The notes beneath the pieces are model-generated. The model was not told where the DNA came from. It saw only the letters and a program-made list of their open reading frames with translations, and did no database searches. From NCBI RefSeq assembly GCF_964656455.1, contig NC_135717.1:1178001-1242000 (forward strand): a stretch of 64,000 bases of DNA. Direction: 5' to 3'. The stretch comes from Halichoerus grypus (Eukaryota > Chordata > Mammalia > Carnivora > Phocidae). Position numbers and translations under genes: made by a program. Positions 45,191-56,329 of the stretch are shown here, piece by piece (the first letter of the stretch is position 1; every line of letters begins with the position of its first letter).

Positions 45191-46099
45191 GTCTGTTTCT
45201 CTGCCTCTTGCTTTGGCTTTTTGGGTCTGTCTCCTTGCTGTCCGGCTCTCCGCCTGTTCCCCACGGGGCCCCGGGGGGGCTGCTGAGCGGGGCAGCCTGG
45301 GGTTCCCGTGGGCCAACGGGGCTGCAGGGAGCTCACGGGGCTTCAGTGGCCGGGTTGCTCCAGCCGCCTGCCTGCTGCTGCTGGCTGGCCAGGTGCCACC
45401 CAGGGTGGCCGTTGGCCGCCCGTCTCCCAAGGTCATGGAGGGAGAGGAGAGGCCCGGAGCCCCCGAGCCCTGGCCGCCCTGGCCCTTCCTGCCACCCCTG
45501 CAAGCTCAGCTCGACCCTGGACGTTTCTTTCCCGGCCAGAGACAGGGCGGTATCCGCAGATGCTGGATCTGGAAGGGCCGCAAGCCCCTCGGGTCCTCTT
45601 CTCCCGCTCCGGGCCAGGCCCTCCACACGCGCCTCCCCTTCCCCTACCAGGCCGGAGTTCCTGGTGTCCCGCAGCTGCCGAGGGGCAGCCTGGGGACCAG
45701 GCCCAGCCTGCAGCGCGAGGGATGGGGTGCTGCTTCCCCACGCGGGCTCGCAGGGAGGAAGACGGAGGCTGCAGGGCCCCAGGCCTCTCCAGGGGAGGCT
45801 AACCCTGCCCCGCGCTGACACTAGCTTGCTGTGTGACTTCCAGTGCACGCCTTCTCCCCCCCGGGCCTCAGTTTCCCTTCTCTCCTCCCGATCGCATTCT
45901 GGGCTCCCAAGGGCCCTTCCGGCCCAGACACGGGTAACTCCCGCGGGGCAGCGGCCTCCGGCCAGAGCGGTCCGCGGCAGCCCCTGCCTCCGGGCCGAGC
46001 GGCCCACGCTTCCTCCCTCACGGACCTCAGGCCCGGCCGGCCGGCCCCTTGGGCTGCCGCGGGAGCATCCATCACCGCTCCGCTCCGTGATAGATGAGC
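45191..46099. other. CpG-rich stretch, no gene seen
   Basis: GC-rich, moderately CpG-dense sequence, open in one plus-strand frame for 507 codons from 45097 to 46620. The frame reads through a MIR-like patch (about 45820-45895: GCTTGCTGTGTGACTTCC, GGGCCTCAGTTTCCC) and an AT-rich island, and resembles no protein I know. I therefore do not call a gene. It could be an intergenic CpG island. Confidence 0.4.
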
Positions 46100-46450
46100 T
46101 GTCCCTCCCCCTGCCACTGCTCTTGCTATTTTGGTTGCAGAATAATGTTTATCACTTCACACAACAGTGGCACCCTCCCTGCCTCCTCCCTCTGTCCCCC
46201 CGCCCCTCCCCGCCTCCTCCCTCTGTCCTGTGGACTCCGGGCAGAAAGCAGGAGATTTTCTCAGGCCACTTTCGAGATTTTAATTTTCCGTTGCCCTTCT
46301 TCTCTCTTCCCCCTTATTACATTTTGGGCTCTTTCTGGGCTCCTGCAATGAGCATACATTTTCCCAGTGATATTTTTTTAATAAAAACCATCATTTATGA
46401 TTATTTTTCTTTCCCACTGACTGTCAGCCTTCTCGTTTTATTTCTTATCA
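46100..46450. promoter_or_regulatory. AT-rich non-repetitive island, candidate conserved enhancer
   Basis: GCAGAATAATGTTTATCAC, TTCGAGATTTTAATTTTCCG, TTTTTTTAATAAAAACC and CATCATTTATGATTATTTTT words, with a CCTCCC-rich middle. Placed directly after a CpG-rich block. No repeat is recognised. Confidence 0.38.
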
Positions 46451-46890
46451 GTACAGCTTCCTGCCTGCCTTGTCCCACACGCGGACTGGGGTGTGTGTGC
46501 ACGTGCATGTGCGCCTGGACCGGAGGACTGACCCCCAGAGCCACGGGCCGCCCGTCGACCCCCCGCCCCTCTGCTCTCCAGGCCCCACTCCTGAGCTTCC
46601 CCCTTCCCTCCTGCAGGTGAGTGTCACCCGCACGTCTTCCTCAGCTCCCCTTCCTCCCTCGAAGGGCTGAGATCACAGAGGAGGCGGGCTGCCCTGTGGA
46701 GCCTGCTGGGCTCCTCGTGGGCCCTCAGGACGGTCCAGGACCGCACGGAGATCCCTGTCCACCCTGCAGATGTTATCCAATAAAGCAGAAGCTGCTGGCC
46801 CACCACACCCTTCCGGCAGTAGCAGGGGCGGGTCCCTTCATTCCTGAGACTCCATTTCCCCATCTTTAAGTAGAGACATACATAGATAGG
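46451..46890. other. Intergenic, no gene seen
   Basis: Unique sequence with GT-rich words near 46488-46510. Nothing else is recognised. Confidence 0.5.
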
Positions 46891-46894
46891 GTTG

Positions 46895-47080
46895 TAGGTT
46901 ATTCATTCATTCAGCAAACACCAATTGAGGATCTACTGTGCGCCGGGACGAGCTACACGCCTGTCCTAGGGTAGGAACCAGCTCAGAGGTCACCTCCCTG
47001 CATACCAGAGCCCTGGGCTTCCCTCTGATTTTGCTGTGTGGCTTAGGCTGGTCATTGATCCTCTCTGAGCCTTCCTGCCT
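46895..47080 (+). mobile_element. MIR-like remnant
   Basis: TTATTCATTCATTCAGCAAA, AATTGAGGATCTACTGTGCG and GTGTGGCTTAGGCTGGTC with CCTCTCTGAGCCTTCC. Two old fragments may be joined here. Confidence 0.45.
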
Positions 47081-48084
47081 GTCCTTCCCTGGGCTTCCTC
47101 CACCATGGGCCAGACGTGGTCCCTTCTGCATCCGCCCCCAGAGGCTCCTGTTTCAGGCCTCTCCCCAGCTGCCTGCTGATCACCCGGAGAACTCAGACCC
47201 GTCTTCGGGTGTCCGTGACCAGCTGGGCTCTAGAGCCCATGTTCATGGCGGGGAGAGGCGACACGTCCCTCCCACACTGGCCCCTGCTCCCTGGCGGCCC
47301 TTGGAGAGGGGACCCGGCTGGGTCCAAAGCCCCGGGCCACTGTCCCCGGTTCTGAGGTTGGCCCGAGGGGTGGGAGATGGGCTCTGCCTCACAGCCCAGT
47401 TTCTCCCAAACCAGTGGGAGAAGAGGTTTCATGAATATTCATATACTCAGATGAATATTCACAGTGATAATGATGCACCTCCTCTCTATCCCCTTGACCT
47501 TGGGCACCTCCCTTGCTTTCCCAGACGCCTCACACCCTCTCCCCTCCACAGACCCCTGCCTGGCAGCTTTACCTCCACACACAGGGGCCGCCTGGCCGCC
47601 TCCAGGGAACCCTTGGTCCAAGAGGACCCCCATATGGAAGGGATCCTTGACCTGTTGCTCTGGAGGGCCAGCCTCCCATCTGCACTCTGGCCCCACTCCC
47701 TGGGCCTCTGGGCCTCCCTCTGGCCCCGAGAGGGTTCAGCCAGGCTCACCGCCCCAGGAACAAACAAGTCCTCTCTGATTCCACATTCTGAGCACTCCAT
47801 TGTGCCAGGACAAAGCTGGGAGGCTCAGGTTCCCCAAGGACACACCAGGACGGGACTTCGGTTACTTGTAACCAGAGAGGCCTGGGGTCAGGTGTCCCTG
47901 CTACCCTCCACACCTGCAGCCAGGCCCTGCTCAGCTGGCTGTCCCTTGGGACCGGCAAGATGGGGGTGGGCCGAGAGCACTCCCCGGGAGGCTGCAGGTG
48001 CAGCAGGGGAATGCTTGGGTCTGGGGAACTTGGGGGAGAAGGGGTCAGGGTGAGCCAGGACCTTCTCCAGGGCTGGGACTGCGG
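47081..48084. other. Intergenic, no gene seen
   Basis: GC-rich sequence containing a POU-like palindrome pair (47431-47461). A 371-codon open frame (46938-48053) starts inside MIR-like sequence and has no recognisable domain. Confidence 0.5.
47431..47461. promoter_or_regulatory. Pair of ATGAATATTCA words (POU-like palindrome)
   Basis: The perfect 12-base palindrome ATGAATATTCAT at 47431-47442 is followed by ATGAATATTCA at 47451-47461, start-to-start spacing 20 bp. They resemble POU dimer (MORE-type) sites. Function is inference. Confidence 0.3.
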
Positions 48085-48185
48085 AGGGAACGGGGCTTAC
48101 TGCTCACGCTGTATGATCTTGGGCAGGTCACTCAGCTCTATGCCTCAGTGTCCCTCTCTGTGAATGCCTTCCACCCACTGTGCTC
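48085..48185 (+). mobile_element. MIR SINE remnant
   Basis: CGCTGTATGATCTTGGGCAG, GTCACTCAGCTCTATGCC, TCAGTGTCCCTCTCTGTG match the MIR core. Confidence 0.88.
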
Positions 48186-49019
48186 CAGGCTGAGCCACCC
48201 TGTCCTGAGCTAGTACTTGGCCATTTGTCCAGAGAAGACCCAGCTTAGGAAGCAGGGCTCAAAGCTTCAGACCCGGTCAGGCCAAGCCCCGCTGCTAGCT
48301 GTCCCCCGTCGGTCCCCCGTCCATGCCCCCCAAGTGCTCAAGAACAAGCCCACTGCTAGCTGAGACCCCTGCGGGTCCTTCCTCTGCCCATGCTGAACCC
48401 CATTTCCTCCTTTGCTTATCTGGCTCTCACTGGGCTGTCAGCCGTGGGCATTTGGGGTCCCCACCCCTTCCTGGGGGTGCAGCCCCATCTCCCACTGGAT
48501 GGATCCTCTTCTGGGGCAGGGGACGTGCTGGGCCTGCCGGACTTGCCTAGAGGGGCTCTGGCAGGAGCAGGTAGGTTGTCTGGAATTGTCAAGGAGGATG
48601 AGCCCCGTCCAGCACCTTCTGGAAAGTTCCCAGACACGGGGGCTCCCTTGGCCTGCGCGTCCGCCTGAGCGCTGACTGTGTCCTGGGAGCTTCGCCTGGT
48701 TCTCCATGAGCAGCAGCTTCTGTGCCGTGCCCGTGGCCTTGCATGTGAGCAAATTAAAGGCTCCGGGAGACTCGAACCCTCATCCCTGTGCTTCCAAGTG
48801 CACACTCTGACCTCTGTCCTTGGGGCTGTGCCCTGACCTCATCGCGCTGTTTCGGTGCTTGTCCAAGGTCACACAGGGAGCAGGTGGGGACCAGTCTGCA
48901 CTTCGTGCCACCTTGCCGGGTGGAGGACAGATGGAGGTCCCTTGCCTGTGGGTCCTGCTCAGGCTGACCCTGTGTGAGCTCCGTAGCTGGGGCCCAGCCT
49001 GCTCCATGCTGTTTGCCTA
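48186..49019. other. Intergenic, no gene seen
   Basis: GC-rich sequence with a possible antisense MIR scrap at 48860-48890 (CCAAGGTCACACAGGG). No exon is supported. Confidence 0.5.
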
Positions 49020-49200
49020 AATTTGTTCAACCTCGTCTTCCCACGGGACCCACACGGCCACCACCGACATCTGTGGGGACACAGCAGAGGAATGCCTAAT
49101 GAGGACTCGGCGTGGCCCCACCACGGAGCACAGGCTGGGACAGATGGTCTATCATTACCCATTTTTATTAATTACTGGCTCCGCGTGCCTCGACTGGCTC
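49020..49200. promoter_or_regulatory. Non-repetitive island with homeodomain words, candidate conserved element
   Basis: GAATGCCTAATGAGGAC, GGTCTATCATTACCC and TTTTTATTAATTACTGG lie in 180 bp beside a CGCGCGCGG patch at 49222-49230. No repeat is recognised. Regulatory role is inference. Confidence 0.35.
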
Positions 49201-50519
49201 CCAAGCCCCAGGCTTGCTGGCCGCGCGCGCGGCCCCAGCTATTCTGGAAGCAGAAATGGCCCTTCATTTATCTCAACGTGTGCTTCCTCCCGGCTTCCTT
49301 TGAGAGCAGACGTTTCTGGCTCAGAGTGGTCCCCGAGGTACCAGGCCAGCCGAGGAGAAGCGAGCTTGAAGCTGCCACCTGCCCGAGGAGGCTGGAGAGG
49401 GCCCGGTGAAGGACAGCCTGGGGGGGGGGCAGCCAGGCGCGGGGGCCCCTGGGGACCTAGCTCAGGGCTGAGGCGGCCTGAAGCCCCTCCTGATACCTGC
49501 CCTCTGCTGGCCTCTGGGAACGAGGGGGTCTTCCTCCTCCGTCCCACCACGGGGCCCCACAGACCCCTGAGGCTGCGGCGGGCTTGTGCTCCCCGCCGTT
49601 TGTTAGGGTCGAGGTCAGCAGCCCTCCTCGTGCCAGCAGAACCCGGCCTGCGCTGGCCTGCTGCTCCGGTGCCTCATTTGGCTTCTGGCAAGTCCCTCTC
49701 TGCCTGTGGCCTCTGTGAGGAGTCCTCGCGTCCTGCTGGACCCCCCGCGAGAGGGAATAGACAGAGCATTGGGAAGACAGCGGACAGGGACCGCCCCTCC
49801 TCTGGGGTGGGGAGAACCAGGACCCCCCCCACCAAGGGCCACGTCAGGGCCCACAGCCGAGGGCTCCCTGCCAGTCAGGACACCGAGTTCCTCCAGCTCT
49901 GTGTTCGGCCTGTTAGGCCGGGAGATAGTGGGACAAGAAGCACAAGGTTTCTAGTCAATAAAAGGGCGCCTTGGAGGCTTTTTGTATCTTGCTGGTGCCC
50001 CACGGGGTAGGCGTTTTATCTGCTGCCCGCCTGATGGTCTGCCGTAAAGCTCGGTCCTCGCCCTGCTGGAGTCCGTCACGGCCTGTCTGTCCCGGGCTGT
50101 TGCCTGCAGAGCCCGAGGAACCGAGACACCCCAAGAAACAGGCTCCAGGAGCAATATGCTGGTTGCTGCGTGACCAGCAGAGCCGGGGGAGTTTGCAGAG
50201 ATCCAGGGGAGGCGATGAGGTTGGGGGTGCGGGGGGGCGCATGGGACGTGCCCTGGGGGAGGCCTCTGAGGTGGCACCACCGCGGGCTGTCTGACGTAAG
50301 CTGAGGGCCGGGAGGGGCTGGCCTGAGGAGCCACCCTGTGTGGGACAGGAGAGGGTGTTCAGCCCTTCCCAAGACAGAGCCTGGTGGGCCATGGTAGGTG
50401 CATAAAGCCAGCAGCCTCCAGGGTGGAGCAGTGGTGAGCTCCCTGACACTGGAGGAAATCAAGCATGCCCTGATGCCCCCTGGGTGAGCGGGCTCGAGTG
50501 GGAGACATAGAAAGGCCAG
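49201..50519. other. Intergenic, no gene seen
   Basis: GC-rich unique sequence. The 303-codon open frame at 49099-50010 has no recognisable product. Confidence 0.5.
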
Positions 50520-50680
50520 TGTCACAACGGGAGGATTTTTACCAAATAATTATGGGAGGGTACAATATCCGGGAAGGAAGCAGTGGAGGAGACGATCTCT
50601 GGGGTCCGGGGATGGACCCCCAGTCGCCATCCTGCCTCTCACACTAATTGGTACTTTAATTGAGGCCGTGGGCTGGGGTC
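50520..50680. promoter_or_regulatory. AT-rich island, candidate regulatory element
   Basis: CCAAATAATTATGGGAGGG and CACACTAATTGGTACTTTAA with TTGAGGCC. TAATTG/TAATTA cores are homeodomain-like. No repeat is recognised. Confidence 0.3.
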
Positions 50681-52329
50681 CGCGGCAGGAAGTGATCTCC
50701 CCAGAGTGGTTCCAGGTGGGATCAGAGGCTTGCAGCTGTAGATCGCAGCCCCGCGACCTGGAGGCGGCTCTCAGGGCCCATGGGCCCCCAGCCCAGCCGA
50801 GGCGCGTGGGGGTGCCTGTGAATGGGGGCCACGGCCCGGGCTCTTGTTTCTATACCTCTGACTGCAGATCAGGCCAGAGAAGGGGCTCAGCCAGGGAGGA
50901 GGGAGGCGCTGGCCTCCTTCCTGGAGGAAACCTCTCGCTTGCTCCTGTAGCAGAGGGAGGCCTGGCTGGGACCTCCTGCTTGTGCCTGGCTTCCCATCAC
51001 CGTGGGGGCTCCAGGTAAGTGGCCCTTCCATGGGGGGAGGGGAGGAGCACTCTGGGAAAGGACAGCTGACACGGAGCAGGAGGTGGGGCGATCCGCTCAT
51101 GGGTGGTGGGGGCTTGGCCCTTCTCTGGGAAAGCCCCCTGCTCTCTGGACTCCCCTGCTCCCCCCTGCCCCAGGCTCCCAGCCCATTCTTCCACAGTCTA
51201 GGGCCCCAGAGTGGGATCCAACAAGCTCCTCCCTGCAAGGCCCTCCCTGACCCCGCAATCACAGCCCAGGGGACCGGCCATGCCTGGCACCTGGCCCAGC
51301 CCAGGACACCTGAGCTTGTCCTGAGGACAAAGGGGACGAGCCAGCCACAGTGTGGGAGGGCACATTAGCTAGATGGAGGCACGAGTGGGAGCAAAGAAGG
51401 GTGGAGGTGCAGGAGGATTGTATCTACGGGGCGGGCGGGGGGACGCTCAGCGAGCGGGGGTCAAGGCCTGCCAGGGACTCGGGCTGCTGCTGAGGGTAGG
51501 GAGGGATTTGGGGAAGGCTCGCTCGGGCCACAGCACGAGGCAGAGAATCTCCCCTGGGTCCAGGCAGCTGATATCCTGGGCACACTGGCAGCCCCCGCCT
51601 CCACTCTTCCCCAGGGAGTCTCTAGATCCTGCCTCAGGCACGGCTGGATCTATGTGCTTCGTATCTCCTGTGCACAGGACCAGACCCCTCTTAGGAGCTC
51701 CAGTTGTTCTGTGTGGTGACCAACCTCTTGAGGAGGGGCCACAGGTCAGGGGCAGGAATGGTATGCTTGGAGGTGGGGATCAGGCCAGAGACTCATGCTC
51801 CGTGACTGAGGCATCAGATGCATCCTAAACGCTGACGGGATGTTTGAGTTCTTGTCTCTGGACCAGGCGAGTGTGAGGACTCCAGTGTGCAGATTAGGGA
51901 GATGTTCAGGGGCGAGGCGGACAGAACCTGAGGCCAGTTCATCGTCCCGGCCAGGCAGGGGTGCTGGAGTGGGCCCACTTTGGGAGGCGAGGAGAACCTG
52001 CATGGGGAGGGAGAGCAACATTACGTGCGCCGAAGGGCCCATCTTGTAGTCTCAGACCTGAGAAGGGGAAGGGGGCCGGCGGCTGCTGGGAGCAGGAGAC
52101 CCTGGGCAACCTTGCTGCCTTGCCCTGGGGCAGGGGGAGGTCCTGCTCAAGAGAGGGGAAGGAAGGCCATGGGGGAGGGGGCGCCCAAGGTCAGGGGCAG
52201 GGCTTTTCCCTGTCACTTGATCCTCAGAGCTTTTGCCCCAGGCATTTGCCACCTCCTGGAGGTCACCCTGGTTGTCTGGGACAGAATTAATCTCCTCCTG
52301 GCATTTGCAGCACATGCTGGTGGTAGGGA
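50681..52329. other. Intergenic, no gene seen
   Basis: GC-rich unique sequence. Nothing is recognised. Confidence 0.5.
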
Positions 52330-52430
52330 ATATTTGTGCCCAGGCTGTATGACCTTGGGCAAAGGGCTTGACATCTCTGAGCTTCCTTTATAAAATGGGA
52401 CTAGCAGGTTGAGTTTCAGGGCTACTAAAG
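52330..52430 (+). mobile_element. MIR SINE remnant
   Basis: CCAGGCTGTATGACCTTGGG, CAAAGGGCTTGACATCTCTG and CTTTATAAAATGGGACTAGC match the MIR core. Confidence 0.9.
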
Positions 52431-52439
52431 TGACCCAGA

Positions 52440-52760
52440 TGGGGGTCACTTTGGGGTCCCCTCCCAAAAGATATGCTAGAGCCCTAACCCGCAGTATCTC
52501 AGAGTGTAGCCTTATTTGGAAATAGGGTCTTTGCAGATGATCAAGTGAAGATGCAGTCATCAGGGCAGGTCCTCATCCAATATGACCGGAGTCCTTGAAG
52601 AAAGGAGGGGGTGGCGGAATTTGGCCACCGAGACAGGCACGCACAGAGGGAGGAGAGGCCGTGGGACTGCAGAGGGGTATGCGCAGGCCGGGAACTGCCC
52701 AGGAGTCCAGATCCCTGAGGAGCTCCCGTGAGAGCTTAGGGAAAGGACACCATGTGCTTT
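52440..52760 (+). mobile_element. MLT1-type (ERVL-MaLR) LTR
   Basis: GGGTCCCCTCCCAAAAG, GCCCTAACCCGCAGTATCTC, GAGTGTAGCCTTATTTGG, GAAATAGGGTCTTTGCAG, CCAATATGACCGGAGTCC and GCACGCACAGAGGGAGGAG follow the MLT1 5' and central parts closely. The 3' end is weak. No viral gene is present. Confidence 0.9.
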
Positions 52761-53604
52761 GGGCCCCACGTGACCTCTGGTGGCTGCCTCCACCACGGAG
52801 TCTCTGGAAGGCCCTGGGGACCCTCGGGGGGCCAAAAGGTGGAGGACCCTCTACCTATTCGCTACCACCACCCACATCGTTGGTCTTCCCTCCGCCCCCC
52901 CCCCCAGGAAGGAAATCCTGGTGGTTGAAACTATTTTTAAGAAATAAAGTACTCTCAGTCCACTTAAAAGCTTGCAAATGCCAAATACTTTCTGATGAAG
53001 GCCTGTTTCCGCAGGATGAATCTCAGAGGGTGGAGGGCAAGTGACCGGGGCCTGGAGCTTGGTCCCTGGCCTTCCATGCACAAGGGGTGTGAGGCCCTCC
53101 AGGACAGAGAGGAGGCCACCTTCCCACCCCACCTCTGCAGCTCCTGGGACACCAGGAGTGAGGCCCTGTCCCTCCGCCCATCTGTCTGTCCCTCCCGCTG
53201 CCATTCAGCCTGTGAATGTTGGCTGGTCATTGGTGGCGGCCCCCGTGCTGGGTCCCAGGTCTCCGTGAGAGCCATAGACCTGACAGAATCGGAATTAGAC
53301 TTGCTATGCGCTTTATAATCTGTTGGTTTCTCCCCGCTACCATCATATCACGTGGCTTCTCCCAGATACAAGACGCCAACACAGACGTGCATTTCTTCCG
53401 CCTCTGGCTTCCAAGGAGACGACATCACCTCAAGTCTCCTCTGACCGCCGTGCAGCCCCGAGGAGCAGGTGGGGACGGCAGGTGTACAGAGAGGGCTCCG
53501 GGTGCTCAGCCCCAGGAGGATGGATGGGCAGGCTGGGATGCCTCCGTAGGGCACAGGACCGCTCAGCCAGGCAGAACAACAAATGGCCTCTGGGGTCCAG
53601 GGCA
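52761..53604. other. Intergenic, no gene seen
   Basis: Includes an AT-richer pocket (52925-53000, AACTATTTTTAAGAAATAAA) and unique sequence. No exon is supported. Confidence 0.45.
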
Positions 53605-53770
53605 TGGGGGAACTTTTTGGGGTGATGAATTTTCGTATCTTGATAGAGGTGTGCGCCGCAAAAAAGCACACGTTAGTGAGAACATTGGACCCCCCACCCC
53701 CACTCAGAGACTCGTACTGTTCATCATGAGTAAATGTCACTCAAAAGAACTTAAAATTCCATAACAAATA
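53605..53770 (+). mobile_element. L1M 3'-end fragment
   Basis: TTTTTGGGGTGATGAATTTT, CGTATCTTGATAGAGGTG and AAATGTCACTCAAAAGAAC with a final A-rich part resemble the extreme 3' end of old L1 elements. Confidence 0.5.
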
Positions 53771-54025
53771 TCGATCCCCAGTTCATGCTGTGCAAGCTGC
53801 CTATTTAGGGGGGAAGGTGTCCTGATGTCTGCAACTTACCTGGAAGGTGATTGATTTATGACGGGAGGAGAGAAACAGGGTAGAGCAGGTGCGCAGCCTA
53901 GCTGGGGGCGGGGGGTTGGGTTGTTCACCATAAAACTATTTCAGCTTATCTTTATACTGGAAACCCTTCAGAATTAAATATGAACAGCAATTGGGAAGAG
54001 CCCGGGCAAAGTGGACAAGCTGCTG
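53771..54025. other. Intergenic, no gene seen
   Basis: Unique sequence. Words such as CCATAAAACTATTTCAGC and CCTTCAGAATTAAATATG may be further old repeat, not assignable. Confidence 0.4.
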
Positions 54026-54029
54026 GGAC

Positions 54030-54195
54030 CTGGCCACAGGTCACTGACCATATGACCGTGGGTGAGCTTCTCAGCCTCCTGGCGCCTCAGTGCCCTCACT
54101 GTAAAGCGGGCATGGTGATGGTACTGTCCCCACGTGGCGTGAAAGGGTTAACATACAGTAAGCACCGGCATACAGCAGGTGTTTAATAAGTGTGC
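54030..54195 (+). mobile_element. MIR SINE
   Basis: CATATGACCGTGGGTGAGC, TTCTCAGCCTCCTGGCGCC, TCAGTGCCCTCACTGTAAAG, TTAACATACAGTAAGCACC and TTTAATAAGTGTGC give an almost full MIR core and tail. Confidence 0.93.
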
Positions 54196-54435
54196 ACTTT
54201 GTTGGTAGTATTCCTGAGCCTTATCAGGGCTGCCACCTGTGCTGCAGAGGCTCGGGGGGCTGAGGCACGAGCCGGGCTTTGCATAGGGTTCAAGAGCAAA
54301 GGACCGCAAGGAGCCAGCGCCATTTTGAAAAAGAAGAACAGAGCCAGGGGATTCGTGTCCCGTTGTCAGAATTTCCTATGGTAATTAGGACAGTGTGGCA
54401 GAAGGAGAGAAGTATACAACAGTGGGATAGAACTG
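54196..54435. other. Intergenic, no gene seen
   Basis: Short unique stretch before the L1. Nothing is recognised. Confidence 0.4.
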
Positions 54436-54439
54436 AGGG

Positions 54440-55745
54440 TAGAGGGGGAGGAATCACTTATTTATGGTCACTTTCTTTTCAGCAAAGATGCCAAGACAAT
54501 TCAGTGGGGGAGAGAACAGTCTTTTCAACAGATGATGCTGGGACCACTGGATGTCCACTGGCAAAAGAATAAAACTGGACCCCTACCTCACACCATATGA
54601 AAAAATTAATTCAATGGACCAAAGACCTAAATGTAAGAGCTAAAACTATAAAACTCTTAGAAGAAAACATAGGGGTAAATCTCAGTCTTAGGAAAAGTCT
54701 TTTTGGATGTGACACCAAAAGTACAAGGAACAAAAGAAAAAAATTGGTCTTCATCAAAATTAAAAACTTTTGTCTGCAAACAATCCCAGCAAGAAAGTGA
54801 AAAAACAACTCATAGGAAGGGAGACAATATTTGCAAATTATACGTCTAATGAGGGATTTGTGCCTAGAATATATAAAGAACTCATATATCTCAACAATAA
54901 AAAGATGAATAACCCAATTTCTAAAATGGGCAAAGGACCTGAATAGGCACTTCTCCAAAGAAGCACATGAAAAGTGCTCAACATTATTAGCCATTGAGGA
55001 AACGCGAATCAAAACCAGGGAGAGGCACCATTTCTCACCCACCCGGGATGGCTAGAATCAAACAGACAGATAATAGCAAGTGTTGGTGGGGATGTAGAGA
55101 AATCGAAACTGTCACACAGTGCTCGTGGGAATGCACAATGTTGCCCGGGCTTTGGAAAACAGTTTGGGAGTTTTCCAAGATGCTAAACAAAGAGATAACC
55201 ACCTGACTATACAAATACACGTGTAGGTGTGTCCCCAAGAGAGATGAAAATGTAAGCTCACGCAAAACCCTGCTTGTGGATGTTCACAGAAGCATTGTTC
55301 GTAATGTCACAAGGCGGGGGTGACCCGAATGTTCGTTCACTGATAAATGGACAATGTGGTCTATCTATGCAACGGGATCCTATTAGGCCATTTCAAGGAG
55401 TGTAATCGTGATATGCACTACAACATTTATGAATCATGAAAGCTACAGTGTTAAGTGAGATCAGCCGGTCACAGAAGGGCCACACATTGTATGATTCCGT
55501 CGATGTGAAATATCTGGAATAGTCAAATCCACAGAGACAGAAAGTAGATTTGTGGTTGCCTACGGTTGGGGGTGGGTGGCGGGGAATGGGGAGTAACTGC
55601 TAATGGGTACGGGGGGTTCCTTTTGGGGTGAAATGTTCTAAAGCTGGATAGTAGTGATGGTTTTACAACTCTGATATACTAAAACCCACTGAATTGTACA
55701 CTTTAAACGGGTGAGCTATATGGTACGTAAATTATACCCCCAAAA
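54440..55745 (+). mobile_element. L1M LINE 3' part, sense
   Basis: Sense-strand L1 3' region: GATGCTGGGACCACTGGATG, GGACCCCTACCTCACACC, CATATATCTCAACAATAAA, GGGAATGCACAATGTTGCC, GACAGAAAGTAGATTTGTGG and CCCACTGAATTGTACAC with a final TTATACCCC. The frame is broken by many stops, so this is a decayed, 5'-truncated copy. Confidence 0.95.
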
Positions 55746-55769
55746 TGGTGTAGGACAGAAGAGCCTGAC

Positions 55770-55890
55770 CTGCCGCTTGGGGACTCCTTAGGCAAGTCTT
55801 GGCCACCTCTTGATGTTCAGTCTTCTCTGTAAAACGGGGCAGGAAGATTTGCCTTCCTTTGTTCCTGTGGGGACCAGATGAGGTGACAAT
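55770..55890 (+). mobile_element. MIR-like remnant
   Basis: CTTAGGCAAGTCTTGGCC, GATGTTCAGTCTTCTCTG and AAACGGGGCAGGAAGATTTG with GACCAGATGAGGTG match the MIR core and 3' part. Confidence 0.7.
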
Positions 55891-55949
55891 TGGAAACAGT
55901 TTCTCATTTTAAAGTTTCATTTTAAGATTTCATTTTGTATTTACATTTA

Positions 55950-56165
55950 TTGAGAAAGGAAATGTATGCACATGGTACAAAATTCAAATGGGGACACAGT
56001 GAAAAGTCAGTCTCGTTTTCTGGGGTGATGGAAATGTTCAATATCTCGATAGGGGTGGTGATTACACAGATGTGTACATTTGCCAAAACTCATAGAGCTG
56101 AACCCTTAAGAACTGTGAATTTCACTATCTGACAATAAATAACACATTAAAAAATATTTTAAAGT
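55950..56165 (+). mobile_element. L1M 3'-end fragment
   Basis: TTCTGGGGTGATGGAAATG, TTCAATATCTCGATAGGGG, GGTGATTACACAGATGTG, AGAACTGTGAATTTCACTA and GACAATAAATAACAC match the end of an L1M 3' UTR. Confidence 0.75.
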
Positions 56166-56329
56166 AAACCTCTTCCCTCTCTCCGCTCTGTGTCTCCCAG
56201 CCCCCCTCCCCCTTCCAATTTCCCTATAGGAGGGAGGCACGGTTGTTGTTTCTAGTTCGGTTTGGTCTTTGCACACACGCACAAAGAAAATATTTTGTTA
56301 TATCCCTTTTGCACACAATGTAAAAAAAG

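Noticed and set aside
44877..48053. Overlapping plus-strand frames of 313, 507 and 371 codons
   Set aside because: They overlap in different frames, cross MIR-like remnants and show no family resemblance, and splice-supported exons are not evident.
54597..54800. 67-codon plus-strand Lys-rich frame
   Set aside because: Lies wholly inside the decayed sense L1M copy.
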